Source: Bacteroidales bacterium UBA6244 (GTDB taxonomy: Bacteria > Bacteroidota > Bacteroidia > Bacteroidales > F082). Taken from it: 11,643 nucleotides of DNA. Within the stretch, counting starts at the first letter, position 1. Every line of letters begins with the position of its first letter. The translations under genes and the position numbers were made by a program. Where the stretch lies: NCBI GenBank assembly GCA_002440885.1, contig DJVY01000234.1, positions 1-11,643 on the forward strand. Reading direction: 5' to 3'. Under the pieces are notes generated by a model that saw only the letters and a program-made list of their open reading frames with translations, was not told the DNA's origin and made no database searches. Below, one piece after another: positions 1 to 7,903 of this stretch.

Positions 1-230
1 AGGTTCCCAAAGAAAATTACTGAACAGGAATGGAATCTGTAATTAACAGCATATCAATGTCATTTATGTTTGATACCAATTTAATTGTCTGATTTTCACT
101 AATTAAGTTTAACTGCGAAACTTGAGTAACTATTTAAACACATGATTATTTTACTTCTGAACCTGATTTACAACTCATCCCCTCTTGAGTTTTCCAAACA
201 CTTGCTCTGTTAGGAAGAAAACGATAAATA
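1..230. other. Intergenic region at left edge, no gene seen
   Basis: AT-rich sequence downstream of the minus-strand protease gene and its terminator. I see no reading frame with coding character and no RNA gene. It contains one copy (115-127) of the 13-mer GCGAAACTTGAGT, found again at 9412-9424. A small inverted repeat, AAGTTT (105-110) with AAACTT (118-123), overlaps that copy. The sequence CTTGAGT occurs again at about 183-189. The upstream neighbour lies outside the window. Confidence 0.5.
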
Positions 231-266
231 AAAAAGCCGACCAAATCTAAATCCGGTCGGCTTTTT
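231..266 (-). terminator. Rho-independent terminator of the C25 protease gene
   Basis: A perfect 12-bp inverted repeat pairs AAAAAGCCGACC (231-242) with GGTCGGCTTTTT (255-266) across a 12-nt loop. Read on the minus strand, the GC-rich stem is followed by a T-rich run (TTTTTTATTTA). The stem begins 17 nt beyond the protease stop codon. The plus strand also has a T run after the stem, so the hairpin could work in both directions. Confidence 0.85.
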
Positions 267-282
267 GCTTTTTCAAAAGTCT

Positions 283-3200
283 TTATTTAGTAATCAGAAC
301 CTTGCGCGAATAGGTTTGGTTTCCTTGTTCAATTTTAAGGATGTACAAACCGGCGGAGAGTTCATTGTTGTCGAAATAGAGATTAAATCCGGTTGCTGGC
401 AAGTGGGTTTTTGAAATGAGTTCAACCCCCAGATAGTTGATCAACTTCAGGTTTAATTCTTCGTTTTCGTTATTGGTTTTCACATTTACAGCAAATGCTC
501 CGTTGTTTGGGTTTGGCGAAACCTGCAAAATAAAATCTTTACCATTTTGGCTGTTGAGACCTACGGTGTTGTCAACAAAAATGGCCAGAGCTTCTGAAGG
601 TTCCCCTGATCCGCACATATCAACCGCACTTACCGTAAGCAATACATCGCCCATAAAATCAGGATTCCAGTCGATGATGGCTACCAAACCCAAATTGGTG
701 ATGGTTCCGGCTTCTTCCGGCGCAAGTGTCCAGATATAGCCAGAAGCTCCCAGAACAGAGGTGGTGTTGTATTGTGTTTGTGTTATCTGATAAACATCCA
801 CGTAGTCGGGGCCCACCGGCATTTCCGGACTTGCTGGCCCATTGCTGAGGGTAAGGGTCATCATGTCGGTAAAGGAGTTACTACTCACATCAACCATGTT
901 GAGGGTAAGGTCAACAACTCCGGTAACTTTGTCATTTTCACCTGGAGTATACAAAGGATTGAACACGTTATCAATGTTAAACGTGCCATCGCCCGAAGTT
1001 GTCCAGAGCAGACTGCTGAAGTTGGTGGCCGATCCTTCGCATTGGTATTCGGCGTTGGCACAGCTCTCGTCGTCAGGTCCGGCAAACACAGTGCTTACCA
1101 TCATGGTGGGCAATTCAATATAATCAACCCATGCACAGTCGCTTCCCGATGTTCCCGAGAAATCCTTTGAGTAAATCCAGGTGAAGGTGTGTGTGCCAGA
1201 GCTAACGGCAAAAGCCTCCTGCGCCCAGCTTTTCGATCCTGACCAGGTTCCCTTTATGTTGTTGTCGATTTTAAAGATGAGCTTGTCAAAGTCGGGCTCA
1301 CTCGAAATTTTTCTCCAGAACTTAACCGAATCCTGCTCCATAACGGTGTAGGTAATCGAAAACTCTGTGGTTTGGTTGTCACCAATAGCACCTGATTTAG
1401 CTTGAAAATTGCCTTCGTATGGATACTGGTTGTTTACCGTCCAGGGAAGGTTTCCGGCTTGCTGCCAGTTAAAATGGGTGAAAGTACCTGTTTCAAAATC
1501 TTCCACAAAGATTCCGATCTTGGGATAATACGTTCTGTTGATGCTATATCCTGCTGCTGACGCATTATAATGCATTTCTGCAATCACGGCATTGGGAGCG
1601 TCATCGGCAACAGTTACATTGTAAATAACGTTGGTAGAGCCAAATAAACCCAGTGTTGGAATGGTTTGCGGTGGCGTGTTCACGGTTACAAACGAGTTAT
1701 AGGGTATCATGGTACAAACCACATCGTGTATCACGCAGTGCCCGTTGTTGGCCATTTTAACTACCATATTGGCGGTTTCACCCGGATCGAGGCGTCCGTT
1801 GTTGTTGCCTCCTTCTGAATCATCAATGGTCATATTTACCGGATTGATGTTGGGTGCGTTCACAGTGATGTTGAATTTACTCGTCCAGGTGCTGTCGGCC
1901 TCGTCGGTGGCAGCAATATCGAACTGTAATTTATGCTGATCAGGTATCCCATCGCTGATTAACACCTTGTATCCTCCGGCCACTAAAGCTGTTCCGTTGG
2001 CATAGATGGTGTCGTAAATTTCTGTCGAGTCGATAAAGGTTACGTACTGATCGGAGGCCAGTTCTACAGCTATGTTTACTCCGTTCTCGTTGCCCAGATT
2101 TTTCATTTCCAGGTCGATGAAAATTTCTTCACCAAACTCCACTTTGTTGTTGCCGTTACCCAGCGTGTCGACAGCGGTATGGTTGGCATACAGACAGTAA
2201 GCGCCATCAGGAGGAATCACCCCTATGGGGGTTTCGTAACGGTAGTAGTTTTGTTTGGTAATAACCAGATCAATAATTGTTCCCGGTAGTTGTGGAACAA
2301 TAGGGATATCCATTTGCTGACCTGTTCCCTCAGCTAAGCCAATAATTTCGTTGTTTACGGTAAGACAAACCAAAGCGCCTGCATCCACTTCAATGGTAAA
2401 AAAGTCGATGCCACCCAGCTGCACGTTGTTATGCACAACATTCAGGTTCTGTGGCACTTCTGAATACATGGTTGAAAATGCATCACCGTGGTGGTGGAAA
2501 AGATAGTAGGTTACTTCTTTGTTGTTGGTGTTGTAAGGCCACGACGACTGTTCGAGGAAATGTTTTCCGGCGGCGTTTCCAAAAGCAGGAAGAAGTCCTC
2601 TTGAGTCAGGTGTCGTTCCGTAGTCGGGCATAAAATCAGGCCACATGTTATCAAATAATCCCCATACGTAGGTGTCGTTCACAAAGGAATATGATACTTC
2701 GGTGGCTGCCGTAATACCGAGAGCGCCGCTGTTGTTTCCGTTGTAGGTATAACGGTGGAATTTTTCGGCAAAACACTCGTTACTCCAGTTAAATTTTCCG
2801 GTTAAACAGTTGATTGAAAAAATAAATGTAAGGTCTGTATTTGTTAAGCCGTTGATGTCAGAGTTGGTATAGGATGGTTCTCCCCAGCCGGTTTCCATTC
2901 CGTGATCGCGGTGTTGAAGCATAAAAGCCCCTGAATTGATGTCATTGTTTACACGGGTAGCATTGCCTCCCCAGTCGGTGAGGTAGGTGGGAGTAGCGGG
3001 GATATAACCTAGACCGTCAGGGCCGAAATACGACAACACGGTTGAGGTATTGGTGGCCGTTGACCAGCCTCCGGAAGTTGAACCTGAATAGATTGCGTTT
3101 TCGCGGACAGGCGTTTTGCCAAGTTCGTTTTCAAAAAAGCCAGCTATGACCTCAGAACATATCTGGAACCAACGTTCTGTCTGCCATCCCATGGCAGTGA

Positions 3201-4359
3201 TTGGGTTAGAATAAAAGCCCGGATTTGTGGGAGGATTACGTTCGTAGTGTAAGAATTTCGTGACCATAACTTCCAGCTGATCTTCGTTTTGTGCCGTCAT
3301 ACGGGCAAGCACCACGTCTGGAAGGTCATCACCGTCAACATCTGCATAAAAGTTGTCAGAAATACAATAATTATCCCAAATGGGGCTGGTTATCGTGTTT
3401 CCCGATGAGCCATAGTCGCCGATAAGCAATACAGCCGCAGGAGGCATGTCCCAATTGTAATAGGCATCATTAATAAAGGTTTCGATAGCTCCTGTGGTAT
3501 TTCCTCCGATGGCATCGGTGGTGTAAATGGCGGTAGTTATACCCTGACGCTGTCTGAAGATGCGGATGGTATCGGCCCAGGCCAGAAAGGCCGGATCGTT
3601 TGGAACGATAATCACATATTCGCTGCCTACTTCTCTGTCGGCTCTTACTCTGGGCTCGAAAGTCGGAACGGAGGCCTGGTTAATTACGGCATCGCGCATG
3701 ATGGGATCCCACCAGCGGCTACGCAAACGGTCGTCGCCAAACTGTCCGTTTCCTCCTTCAAAAACAACTTCTATCTCCAGATCCCGGTGCAGGATAAGCT
3801 CCCCGGTAACCGGATTATATTGGAATGGGCTTACGCTGATAAGCACGACGTCCAACCCGCGAATCTGCCGTGGTGAGGATACTACGATAGGCTGTTCGGG
3901 ATAAAACGCGTTTTTGGTGTAAATATCTTGATTTTTAGCGTAGTGCAAAGGACTTAAATCGTCATCTTTCGGAATACGCGGGGCAGGGGCAATTTTTAAA
4001 CCACCTACGTTTTCGGTTCTTTTGTTGATGATGTTGACCTTTACAGCAGCGCCTTTTGGCACAGCGATGTATTTACTGAAAGCAGGCAGGTTGGGTGCTC
4101 CTTCACTGTTTTGTAAAATTACTCCCGTCATGGTGATGGCCGTTAACTCTTCGCGGTCGAGGGTGATGGGAGTGGTCACGTAATCTTCGACGCTAAAGTT
4201 TAGTTGCAGTCCTGAGTTGCTTTGCTTTTGCAGGGTGATGCCTTGCTGTCCCCAGGAGTCGGTTAGCTGAATCGTACGGTTTTGTGCAATGGCAATCGTG
4301 CTTGCCATCACTGCAACAATCAAAATGATTGTTGAAATAGGTGTAGATTTTGGTTTCAT
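283..4359 (-). CDS. Secreted gingipain-like C25 cysteine peptidase with T9SS sorting domain
   Basis: A secreted or surface cysteine protease, 1358 aa from the chosen start. Residues 1-25 form a signal peptide: MKPK start, hydrophobic core, AIA|Q cleavage site. A C25-type propeptide follows (about 27-240), then the catalytic domain (about 247-625). Catalytic His486 lies in HRDHGMETGWGEP and catalytic Cys518 in SINCLTGKF; the 32-residue spacing is close to that of the Arg-gingipain RgpB. The conserved LLIGDY and DNFYADVDGDDLPD stretches are also present. Next come two CARDB/Ig-like beta domains with NGxxxPGE-type motifs (about 730 and 845), a MAM/cleaved-adhesin-like module (about 950-1110) and Ig/PKD-like modules (to about 1270). 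The last 80 residues (VSPNPNNGAF...GLYILKI...KVLITK) are a type A T9SS C-terminal domain, which directs outer-membrane export and cell-surface attachment. The frame stays open up to an ATG at 4419, but a -7 box at 4389-4396 and the signal peptide favour 4359. Arg or Lys specificity cannot be read from the sequence. Confidence 0.93.
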   Translation of the reverse strand: MKPKSTPISTIILIVAVMASTIAIAQNRTIQLTDSWGQQGITLQKQSNSGLQLNFSVEDYVTTPITLDREELTAITMTGVILQNSEGAPNLPAFSKYIAVPKGAAVKVNIINKRTENVGGLKIAPAPRIPKDDDLSPLHYAKNQDIYTKNAFYPEQPIVVSSPRQIRGLDVVLISVSPFQYNPVTGELILHRDLEIEVVFEGGNGQFGDDRLRSRWWDPIMRDAVINQASVPTFEPRVRADREVGSEYVIIVPNDPAFLAWADTIRIFRQRQGITTAIYTTDAIGGNTTGAIETFINDAYYNWDMPPAAVLLIGDYGSSGNTITSPIWDNYCISDNFYADVDGDDLPDVVLARMTAQNEDQLEVMVTKFLHYERNPPTNPGFYSNPITAMGWQTERWFQICSEVIAGFFENELGKTPVRENAIYSGSTSGGWSTATNTSTVLSYFGPDGLGYIPATPTYLTDWGGNATRVNNDINSGAFMLQHRDHGMETGWGEPSYTNSDINGLTNTDLTFIFSINCLTGKFNWSNECFAEKFHRYTYNGNNSGALGITAATEVSYSFVNDTYVWGLFDNMWPDFMPDYGTTPDSRGLLPAFGNAAGKHFLEQSSWPYNTNNKEVTYYLFHHHGDAFSTMYSEVPQNLNVVHNNVQLGGIDFFTIEVDAGALVCLTVNNEIIGLAEGTGQQMDIPIVPQLPGTIIDLVITKQNYYRYETPIGVIPPDGAYCLYANHTAVDTLGNGNNKVEFGEEIFIDLEMKNLGNENGVNIAVELASDQYVTFIDSTEIYDTIYANGTALVAGGYKVLISDGIPDQHKLQFDIAATDEADSTWTSKFNITVNAPNINPVNMTIDDSEGGNNNGRLDPGETANMVVKMANNGHCVIHDVVCTMIPYNSFVTVNTPPQTIPTLGLFGSTNVIYNVTVADDAPNAVIAEMHYNASAAGYSINRTYYPKIGIFVEDFETGTFTHFNWQQAGNLPWTVNNQYPYEGNFQAKSGAIGDNQTTEFSITYTVMEQDSVKFWRKISSEPDFDKLIFKIDNNIKGTWSGSKSWAQEAFAVSSGTHTFTWIYSKDFSGTSGSDCAWVDYIELPTMMVSTVFAGPDDESCANAEYQCEGSATNFSSLLWTTSGDGTFNIDNVFNPLYTPGENDKVTGVVDLTLNMVDVSSNSFTDMMTLTLSNGPASPEMPVGPDYVDVYQITQTQYNTTSVLGASGYIWTLAPEEAGTITNLGLVAIIDWNPDFMGDVLLTVSAVDMCGSGEPSEALAIFVDNTVGLNSQNGKDFILQVSPNPNNGAFAVNVKTNNENEELNLKLINYLGVELISKTHLPATGFNLYFDNNELSAGLYILKIEQGNQTYSRKVLITK

Positions 4360-4388
4360 CTCGGTATTTGGTTTATTAAAAATCGGTT

Positions 4389-4396
4389 CAAAAGTA
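4389..4396 (-). promoter_or_regulatory. Bacteroidota -7 element (TACTTTTG) for the protease gene
   Basis: On the minus strand this reads TACTTTTG, an exact match to the Bacteroidota sigma-ABfr -7 consensus TAnnTTTG. It lies 29 nt upstream of the ATG at 4359, giving a short leader of roughly 20-25 nt. I see no convincing TTTG -33 element at the usual distance. Its position inside the longer open frame is the main argument for the shorter start. Confidence 0.5.
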
Positions 4397-4526
4397 GCTG
4401 AAATATAATTAATATTCATTATAAATAACAGACACTGTACTGTTTACACTTTTAAGACAAAAAAATAAAGGATACTGTTGCATCGATTGAAAATGTTGAT
4501 AATGGCCGTGGCTTTGCGGTATTTAC

Positions 4527-4534
4527 TAATTTTG
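4527..4534 (+). promoter_or_regulatory. Bacteroidota -7 element (TAATTTTG) for lipA-lipB
   Basis: TAATTTTG matches the TAnnTTTG -7 consensus exactly and ends 20 nt before the lipA ATG. No clear TTTG -33 box sits at 19-21 nt upstream. A TTTG at 4513-4516 is only 10 nt away, too close to serve. Together with the protease -7 box it makes 4360-4554 a divergent promoter region. Confidence 0.45.
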
Positions 4535-4554
4535 CCGCTTAAATTTAGGTAAGC

Positions 4555-5421
4555 ATGGAAGCTGAACAGAAAGAAACGATTTTACGCAAACCCGATTGGT
4601 TAAAGATAAAAGTACCTTCAGGAAAAGAATATTTAAACGTTCGTCAGATAGTTGAACATCATAAACTACACACCATATGCACCAGTGGTCATTGCCCTAA
4701 CATGCATGAGTGCTGGGGTAGAGGGACGGCCACGCTGATGATTTTGGGCGACATTTGCACCCGCTCGTGTGGTTTCTGCAATGTAAAAACCGGGCGACCC
4801 AAACCCGCCGATTGGGATGAGCCTGCCCGTGTGGCTGAGTCGGTGAGGCTGATGAAGCTAAAGCACTGTGTGTTAACTTCTGTGGACCGCGATGATCTGG
4901 ATGATTTAGGTGCCGGCATCTGGGCTAAGACCGTGGAAGAGATTAAAAAACTTACTCCTGAGACCACCCTGGAAACACTTATACCCGATTTCGATGGTCG
5001 CGAAGACCTCATCCAACAGGTTATCGCTGCCGGACCGGAAGTGATTTCACACAACCTCGAAACAGTACGCCGCATCACTCCCTGGGCCAGAAGCCGCGCC
5101 AAATACGATATAAGCTTATTCACGCTGAGTATTATTGCCAAATCGAAATCTGTGGCCAAGTCGGGTATTATGGTCGGACTGGGCGAGAAACCAGATGAAG
5201 TTCTGGAAACCCTGCAAGATATGCGTAACGTGGGCGTTGAGGTTGTTACCATCGGGCAATACCTGCAACCAACAAAAAAACACCTGATGGTGCAGGAATA
5301 TGTATCACCTGAGCAGTTTGAAACCTACCGCAAGGCCGGACTTGACATGGGCTTCCGTTATGTGGAAAGTAGCCCGTTGGTGCGCTCCTCCTATCGGGCC
5401 GAGCGACATGTAGGCAAATAA
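4555..5421 (+). CDS. lipA: Lipoyl synthase LipA
   Basis: A radical SAM enzyme that inserts two sulfur atoms into octanoyl groups bound to lipoyl-carrier domains, completing lipoate synthesis for the 2-oxoacid dehydrogenases and the glycine cleavage system. It has both iron-sulfur sites of the family. The auxiliary cluster motif CX4CX5C is Cys42, Cys47 and Cys53. The radical SAM motif CX3CX2C (CTRSCGFC) is Cys68, Cys72 and Cys75. The C-terminal RSSY motif (about 277-280) supplies the serine ligand of the auxiliary cluster. At 288 aa it is of normal family length and appears complete. Start is ATG 4555, with no clear Shine-Dalgarno sequence. It is first in a two-gene operon; lipB begins 16 nt after its stop. 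Confidence 0.97.
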   Translation: MEAEQKETILRKPDWLKIKVPSGKEYLNVRQIVEHHKLHTICTSGHCPNMHECWGRGTATLMILGDICTRSCGFCNVKTGRPKPADWDEPARVAESVRLMKLKHCVLTSVDRDDLDDLGAGIWAKTVEEIKKLTPETTLETLIPDFDGREDLIQQVIAAGPEVISHNLETVRRITPWARSRAKYDISLFTLSIIAKSKSVAKSGIMVGLGEKPDEVLETLQDMRNVGVEVVTIGQYLQPTKKHLMVQEYVSPEQFETYRKAGLDMGFRYVESSPLVRSSYRAERHVGK

Positions 5422-5437
5422 TTTATAACCTCTGGCC

Positions 5438-6154
5438 ATGAAAAGCACCCTTCAGAAAAACACACTGGTTCAATACCTTGACTTAGGTCTGATTGATTAC
5501 AAAATTGCCTGGGATGAGCAAGAAAAGCTATTCAACCAAATAGTAGAACAAAAAGAGCTGAACAGGAAAGCCGAAACGCCTCAGCCTACCTCCAACTACC
5601 TGGTTTTTTGCTCCCATCCGCATGTGTATACCTTGGGCAAAAGTGGTGATACAGCCAATTTGCTGATAAACGAGGACTTTCTAAAAGCACGCGGGGCAAC
5701 TTTTTACCGCATCAACAGAGGAGGTGATATCACCTATCACGGTCCCGGACAAATTGTTGGCTATCCCATCCTCGACCTCGACAACTTTGGGGTTTCCATA
5801 CGATCGTATATCGACCAGCTTGAGGAGGTCATCATACGTACATTGGCTCATTATGGCATTCACGGAACGCGTGCCGAAGGAGCTACCGGCGTTTGGCTCG
5901 ACACCGATCATCCGGCCAAAGCCCGAAAAATTTGCGCCATTGGTGTGCGTACAAGCCACTGGGTGAGCATGCATGGTTTTGCCTTTAACGTGAATACCAA
6001 CCTCGACTATTTTAATTATATCGTACCCTGCGGCATTCAGGGAAAAGGAGTAACCAGTCTGGAAAAAGAACTCGGGCATCCGGTTGAGATATCCGAAGTG
6101 CAGGAAAAGCTTAAACTTGCTTTCGCAGAAGTGTTTGGGATGAAAATTGCCTAA
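5438..6154 (+). CDS. lipB: Octanoyltransferase LipB (lipoyl(octanoyl) transferase)
   Basis: Transfers octanoyl from octanoyl-acyl carrier protein to a lysine of lipoyl-carrier proteins, the step before LipA. The family signatures are present in order: RGGDITYHGPGQ..GYPILDL (94-114), EGATGVWL (147-154), and the catalytic dyad of Lys164 in ARKICAIGV and Cys198 in IVPCGIQGKGVTSL. At 238 aa the length is typical and the gene looks intact. Start is ATG 5438, 16 nt after lipA, with no recognisable Shine-Dalgarno sequence. The pairing with lipA implies de novo lipoylation of proteins rather than salvage alone. The gene converges with the racemase gene, leaving a 46-nt gap in which I see no terminator hairpin. 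Confidence 0.97.
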   Translation: MKSTLQKNTLVQYLDLGLIDYKIAWDEQEKLFNQIVEQKELNRKAETPQPTSNYLVFCSHPHVYTLGKSGDTANLLINEDFLKARGATFYRINRGGDITYHGPGQIVGYPILDLDNFGVSIRSYIDQLEEVIIRTLAHYGIHGTRAEGATGVWLDTDHPAKARKICAIGVRTSHWVSMHGFAFNVNTNLDYFNYIVPCGIQGKGVTSLEKELGHPVEISEVQEKLKLAFAEVFGMKIA

Positions 6155-6200
6155 ACTCAGAAATAATCTCCCGACCTAAGATTTACTATTTAATTAGCAA

Positions 6201-7274
6201 CTAATGCTTTACACGCTTTTCGATGTATTTTGAGTTGATGATCCGCAAAGTGCCCATGTAATCCATTTTAAACTCGAGTAAATCGCCAACCTGGTAGTTT
6301 TTAAAATTCTCACCAAGGTCGATCACCAACATGTCGGAACTGGCTCCAACAAAACTGATGTTTTCATCAACCGGAAAAATGTGTCTTTGCTCCACGTCGA
6401 GCAACCCGATATCCACGATGGCGCGAAAGGTTTTCTTCCCGACAAGGTCTTCTACAAATTCAAAGGATTCTCCATCAACGTTAGTGGCGGTCTCGCCCAT
6501 AGGCATCATCGGCTTTTCGATAAGTTCAATGATTTCGGAATACAGGCGAAAAACATCCGTATGCATTTTTTTCAATGGTTTTTCGTTGTACACATCTGTT
6601 CCCAGAAAAAGTGTTTCCCCTACCCTGAAATGGTTGATGCCTTTGGGAAGAAGGTGCTGAAAAATGAGCGGAATGGTCACCGATGATCCCCCCGACACAT
6701 AAGGAATCTGTCGGTTGAAACGGGCTTCGATAAGTTGCTCGTACAAGCTAAGCTGGATTAATTTGTCGTGGTTGGGAAGCACGCCGTACAGGCACGAGAG
6801 GTTTGCCCCAATGCCAACCACCTCGATGTTTTTCAACCGAAAGACGTCTTCATAAAACTTCATGAAATCATCGCCCATCACACCCTCGCGCAGCTCTCCC
6901 AGCTCGATCATGATGATGATTTTGTGGGTTTTGTGCTGTTTTTGGGCGGCTTCCGAAAGCAGCTGTATGGTTCTGATTTCGGTGTTCATGCTGATGTCGG
7001 CATATTTCACAATGCTGCTCACCGATCGCTTGGCCGGTGGTTTGATGTAAATGGTCTCAATAGTCGGGTCGATGGCTTTGATGGCCTTGAGGTTAGACAC
7101 CCTGGAATCACACACCTGTTTTATACCCAATTGCAACACCTCTGAAAGATATTCCTTGTTGCCACACAGCATTTTGGTAACTATCGACCACTGGATTTGG
7201 TGCTTGCTGAACAGATTTTGCAGAAAAACGAAATTAGATTTCAGTTTTTTCGCATCTAAAGTAACTATGGCCAT
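6201..7274 (-). CDS. PLP-dependent amino-acid racemase, alanine/ornithine racemase (COG3457, Orr/YhfX-like) family
   Basis: A fold-type III PLP enzyme expected to interconvert L- and D-forms of an amino acid in the cytoplasm. The PLP lysine is probably Lys34 in IVTKMLCGN near the N-terminus, matching the VTKvvCG motif of ornithine racemases. Other family motifs are REGV (129-132), GANLSCLYGVLP (157-168), SGGSSVTIP (194-202), HFRVGETLFLGTD (215-227) and FVGASSDMLVIDL (308-320). GASSD followed by an aliphatic run is characteristic of this family rather than of the canonical alanine racemase Alr. The 357-aa length is normal. It begins 3 nt after the stop of the upstream acetyltransferase gene, so the two are almost certainly co-transcribed and translationally linked. 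The substrate is not determined: ornithine, alanine, lysine or another amino acid all remain possible. Confidence 0.88.
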   Translation of the reverse strand: MAIVTLDAKKLKSNFVFLQNLFSKHQIQWSIVTKMLCGNKEYLSEVLQLGIKQVCDSRVSNLKAIKAIDPTIETIYIKPPAKRSVSSIVKYADISMNTEIRTIQLLSEAAQKQHKTHKIIIMIELGELREGVMGDDFMKFYEDVFRLKNIEVVGIGANLSCLYGVLPNHDKLIQLSLYEQLIEARFNRQIPYVSGGSSVTIPLIFQHLLPKGINHFRVGETLFLGTDVYNEKPLKKMHTDVFRLYSEIIELIEKPMMPMGETATNVDGESFEFVEDLVGKKTFRAIVDIGLLDVEQRHIFPVDENISFVGASSDMLVIDLGENFKNYQVGDLLEFKMDYMGTLRIINSKYIEKRVKH

Positions 7275-7277
7275 GGC

Positions 7278-7721
7278 TTATTTAATTAGTCGCATTTCAA
7301 GGTATTTGCTTGTGAAACCAACTTTTTCGTAGAGCAAGCGTGCCGGATTATCCGGTTCCACATGCAAAGCGATGTTTCCGTTGCACATCTGGATGGTGTC
7401 GTTCATAAGTTTTTTTCCAATGCCCTGACCGCGCAAATCGCCTCGCGTGGCTATGTACACCAGGATATTTTCAGGGATATAGTCTTTCATGCCGGTTTGG
7501 TTTACAATAACCACGCCGGAGATAGCCTTTTTTTCATCATATGACACCAAAATAAATCCGCCAAATGAGGAGGTTTCTTTTAAGGCGTATTCGGCACATT
7601 TTTGGATATGCGATTTCGGATCACCATAGTTTTCCAGGTTCGTAAATAAGAAATCTACAATTTGATTTTTTTCGTTGAAATTTGGTTTGTTAACCGGATT
7701 AAACATTTTTGTTTCAATCAT
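7278..7721 (-). CDS. GNAT family N-acetyltransferase
   Basis: A small GNAT fold protein (147 aa) that should transfer an acetyl group from acetyl-CoA to an amine. The acetyl-CoA pyrophosphate-binding motif A is clear: ILVYIATRGDLRGQGIGKKLM, with RGQGIG at 97-102. Motif B follows as NPARLLYEKVGF (125-136). It is first in a two-gene unit; its stop lies 3 nt before the racemase start. The frame can be extended by one codon to a TTG at 7724, but the ATG at 7721 is preferred. The upstream TTTG-N19-TATATTGT sequence is a plausible promoter. The substrate cannot be told from the sequence; the tight link to an amino-acid racemase suggests an amino acid or a derivative. Confidence 0.85.
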   Translation of the reverse strand: MIETKMFNPVNKPNFNEKNQIVDFLFTNLENYGDPKSHIQKCAEYALKETSSFGGFILVSYDEKKAISGVVIVNQTGMKDYIPENILVYIATRGDLRGQGIGKKLMNDTIQMCNGNIALHVEPDNPARLLYEKVGFTSKYLEMRLIK

Positions 7722-7752
7722 CAATTCTATTCTTTTTTGATTTATAAAGGGG

Positions 7753-7783
7753 ACAATATAACCTTTTTGGGAAAAAAGGCAAA
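7753..7783 (-). promoter_or_regulatory. Candidate promoter for the GNAT-racemase unit
   Basis: On the minus strand, TTTG (7780-7783) is followed by exactly 19 nt and then TATATTGT (7753-7760), close to the Bacteroidota TTTG-N19-TAnnTTTG pattern. The last two bases of the -7 element deviate from consensus. The -7 box lies 31 nt upstream of the ATG at 7721. The 182-nt gap to the flavoprotein gene and this site suggest that the pair is transcribed on its own. Confidence 0.4.
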
Positions 7784-7802
7784 TTTATTTTTCATTCCAT
7801 AC

Positions 7803-7835
7803 CCTCATTCGCAGGTTTTTCCTTTTCGAATGAGG
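7803..7835. repeat. Inverted repeat with 9-bp arms (CCTCATTCG / CGAATGAGG)
   Basis: CCTCATTCG (7803-7811) and CGAATGAGG (7827-7835) are perfect complements separated by 15 nt. Neither strand has a T run after the stem, so it is not a canonical rho-independent terminator. It sits between the flavoprotein stop and the candidate promoter of the GNAT-racemase unit. It could be a protein-binding site, a transcript-end hairpin, or chance. Confidence 0.4.
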
Positions 7836-7903
7836 TGATAACCACCTGTATACTAGTTGTATAAAACGATCAGGAAGTAAATTATAACCTAACGGAATAA
7901 AAT

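Noticed and set aside
437..1170. Plus-strand frames antisense to the protease C-terminal region
   Set aside because: They overlap the T9SS sorting domain and Ig-like modules of a clear coding sequence and have no independent support.
4689..5252. 187-codon frame antisense to lipA
   Set aside because: It lies entirely inside lipA, whose radical SAM motifs are unambiguous. The serine/arginine-rich translation is typical of an antisense shadow.
6155..6200. Looked for a shared terminator between the convergent lipB and racemase genes
   Set aside because: The 46-nt gap contains no GC-rich stem followed by a T run on either strand.
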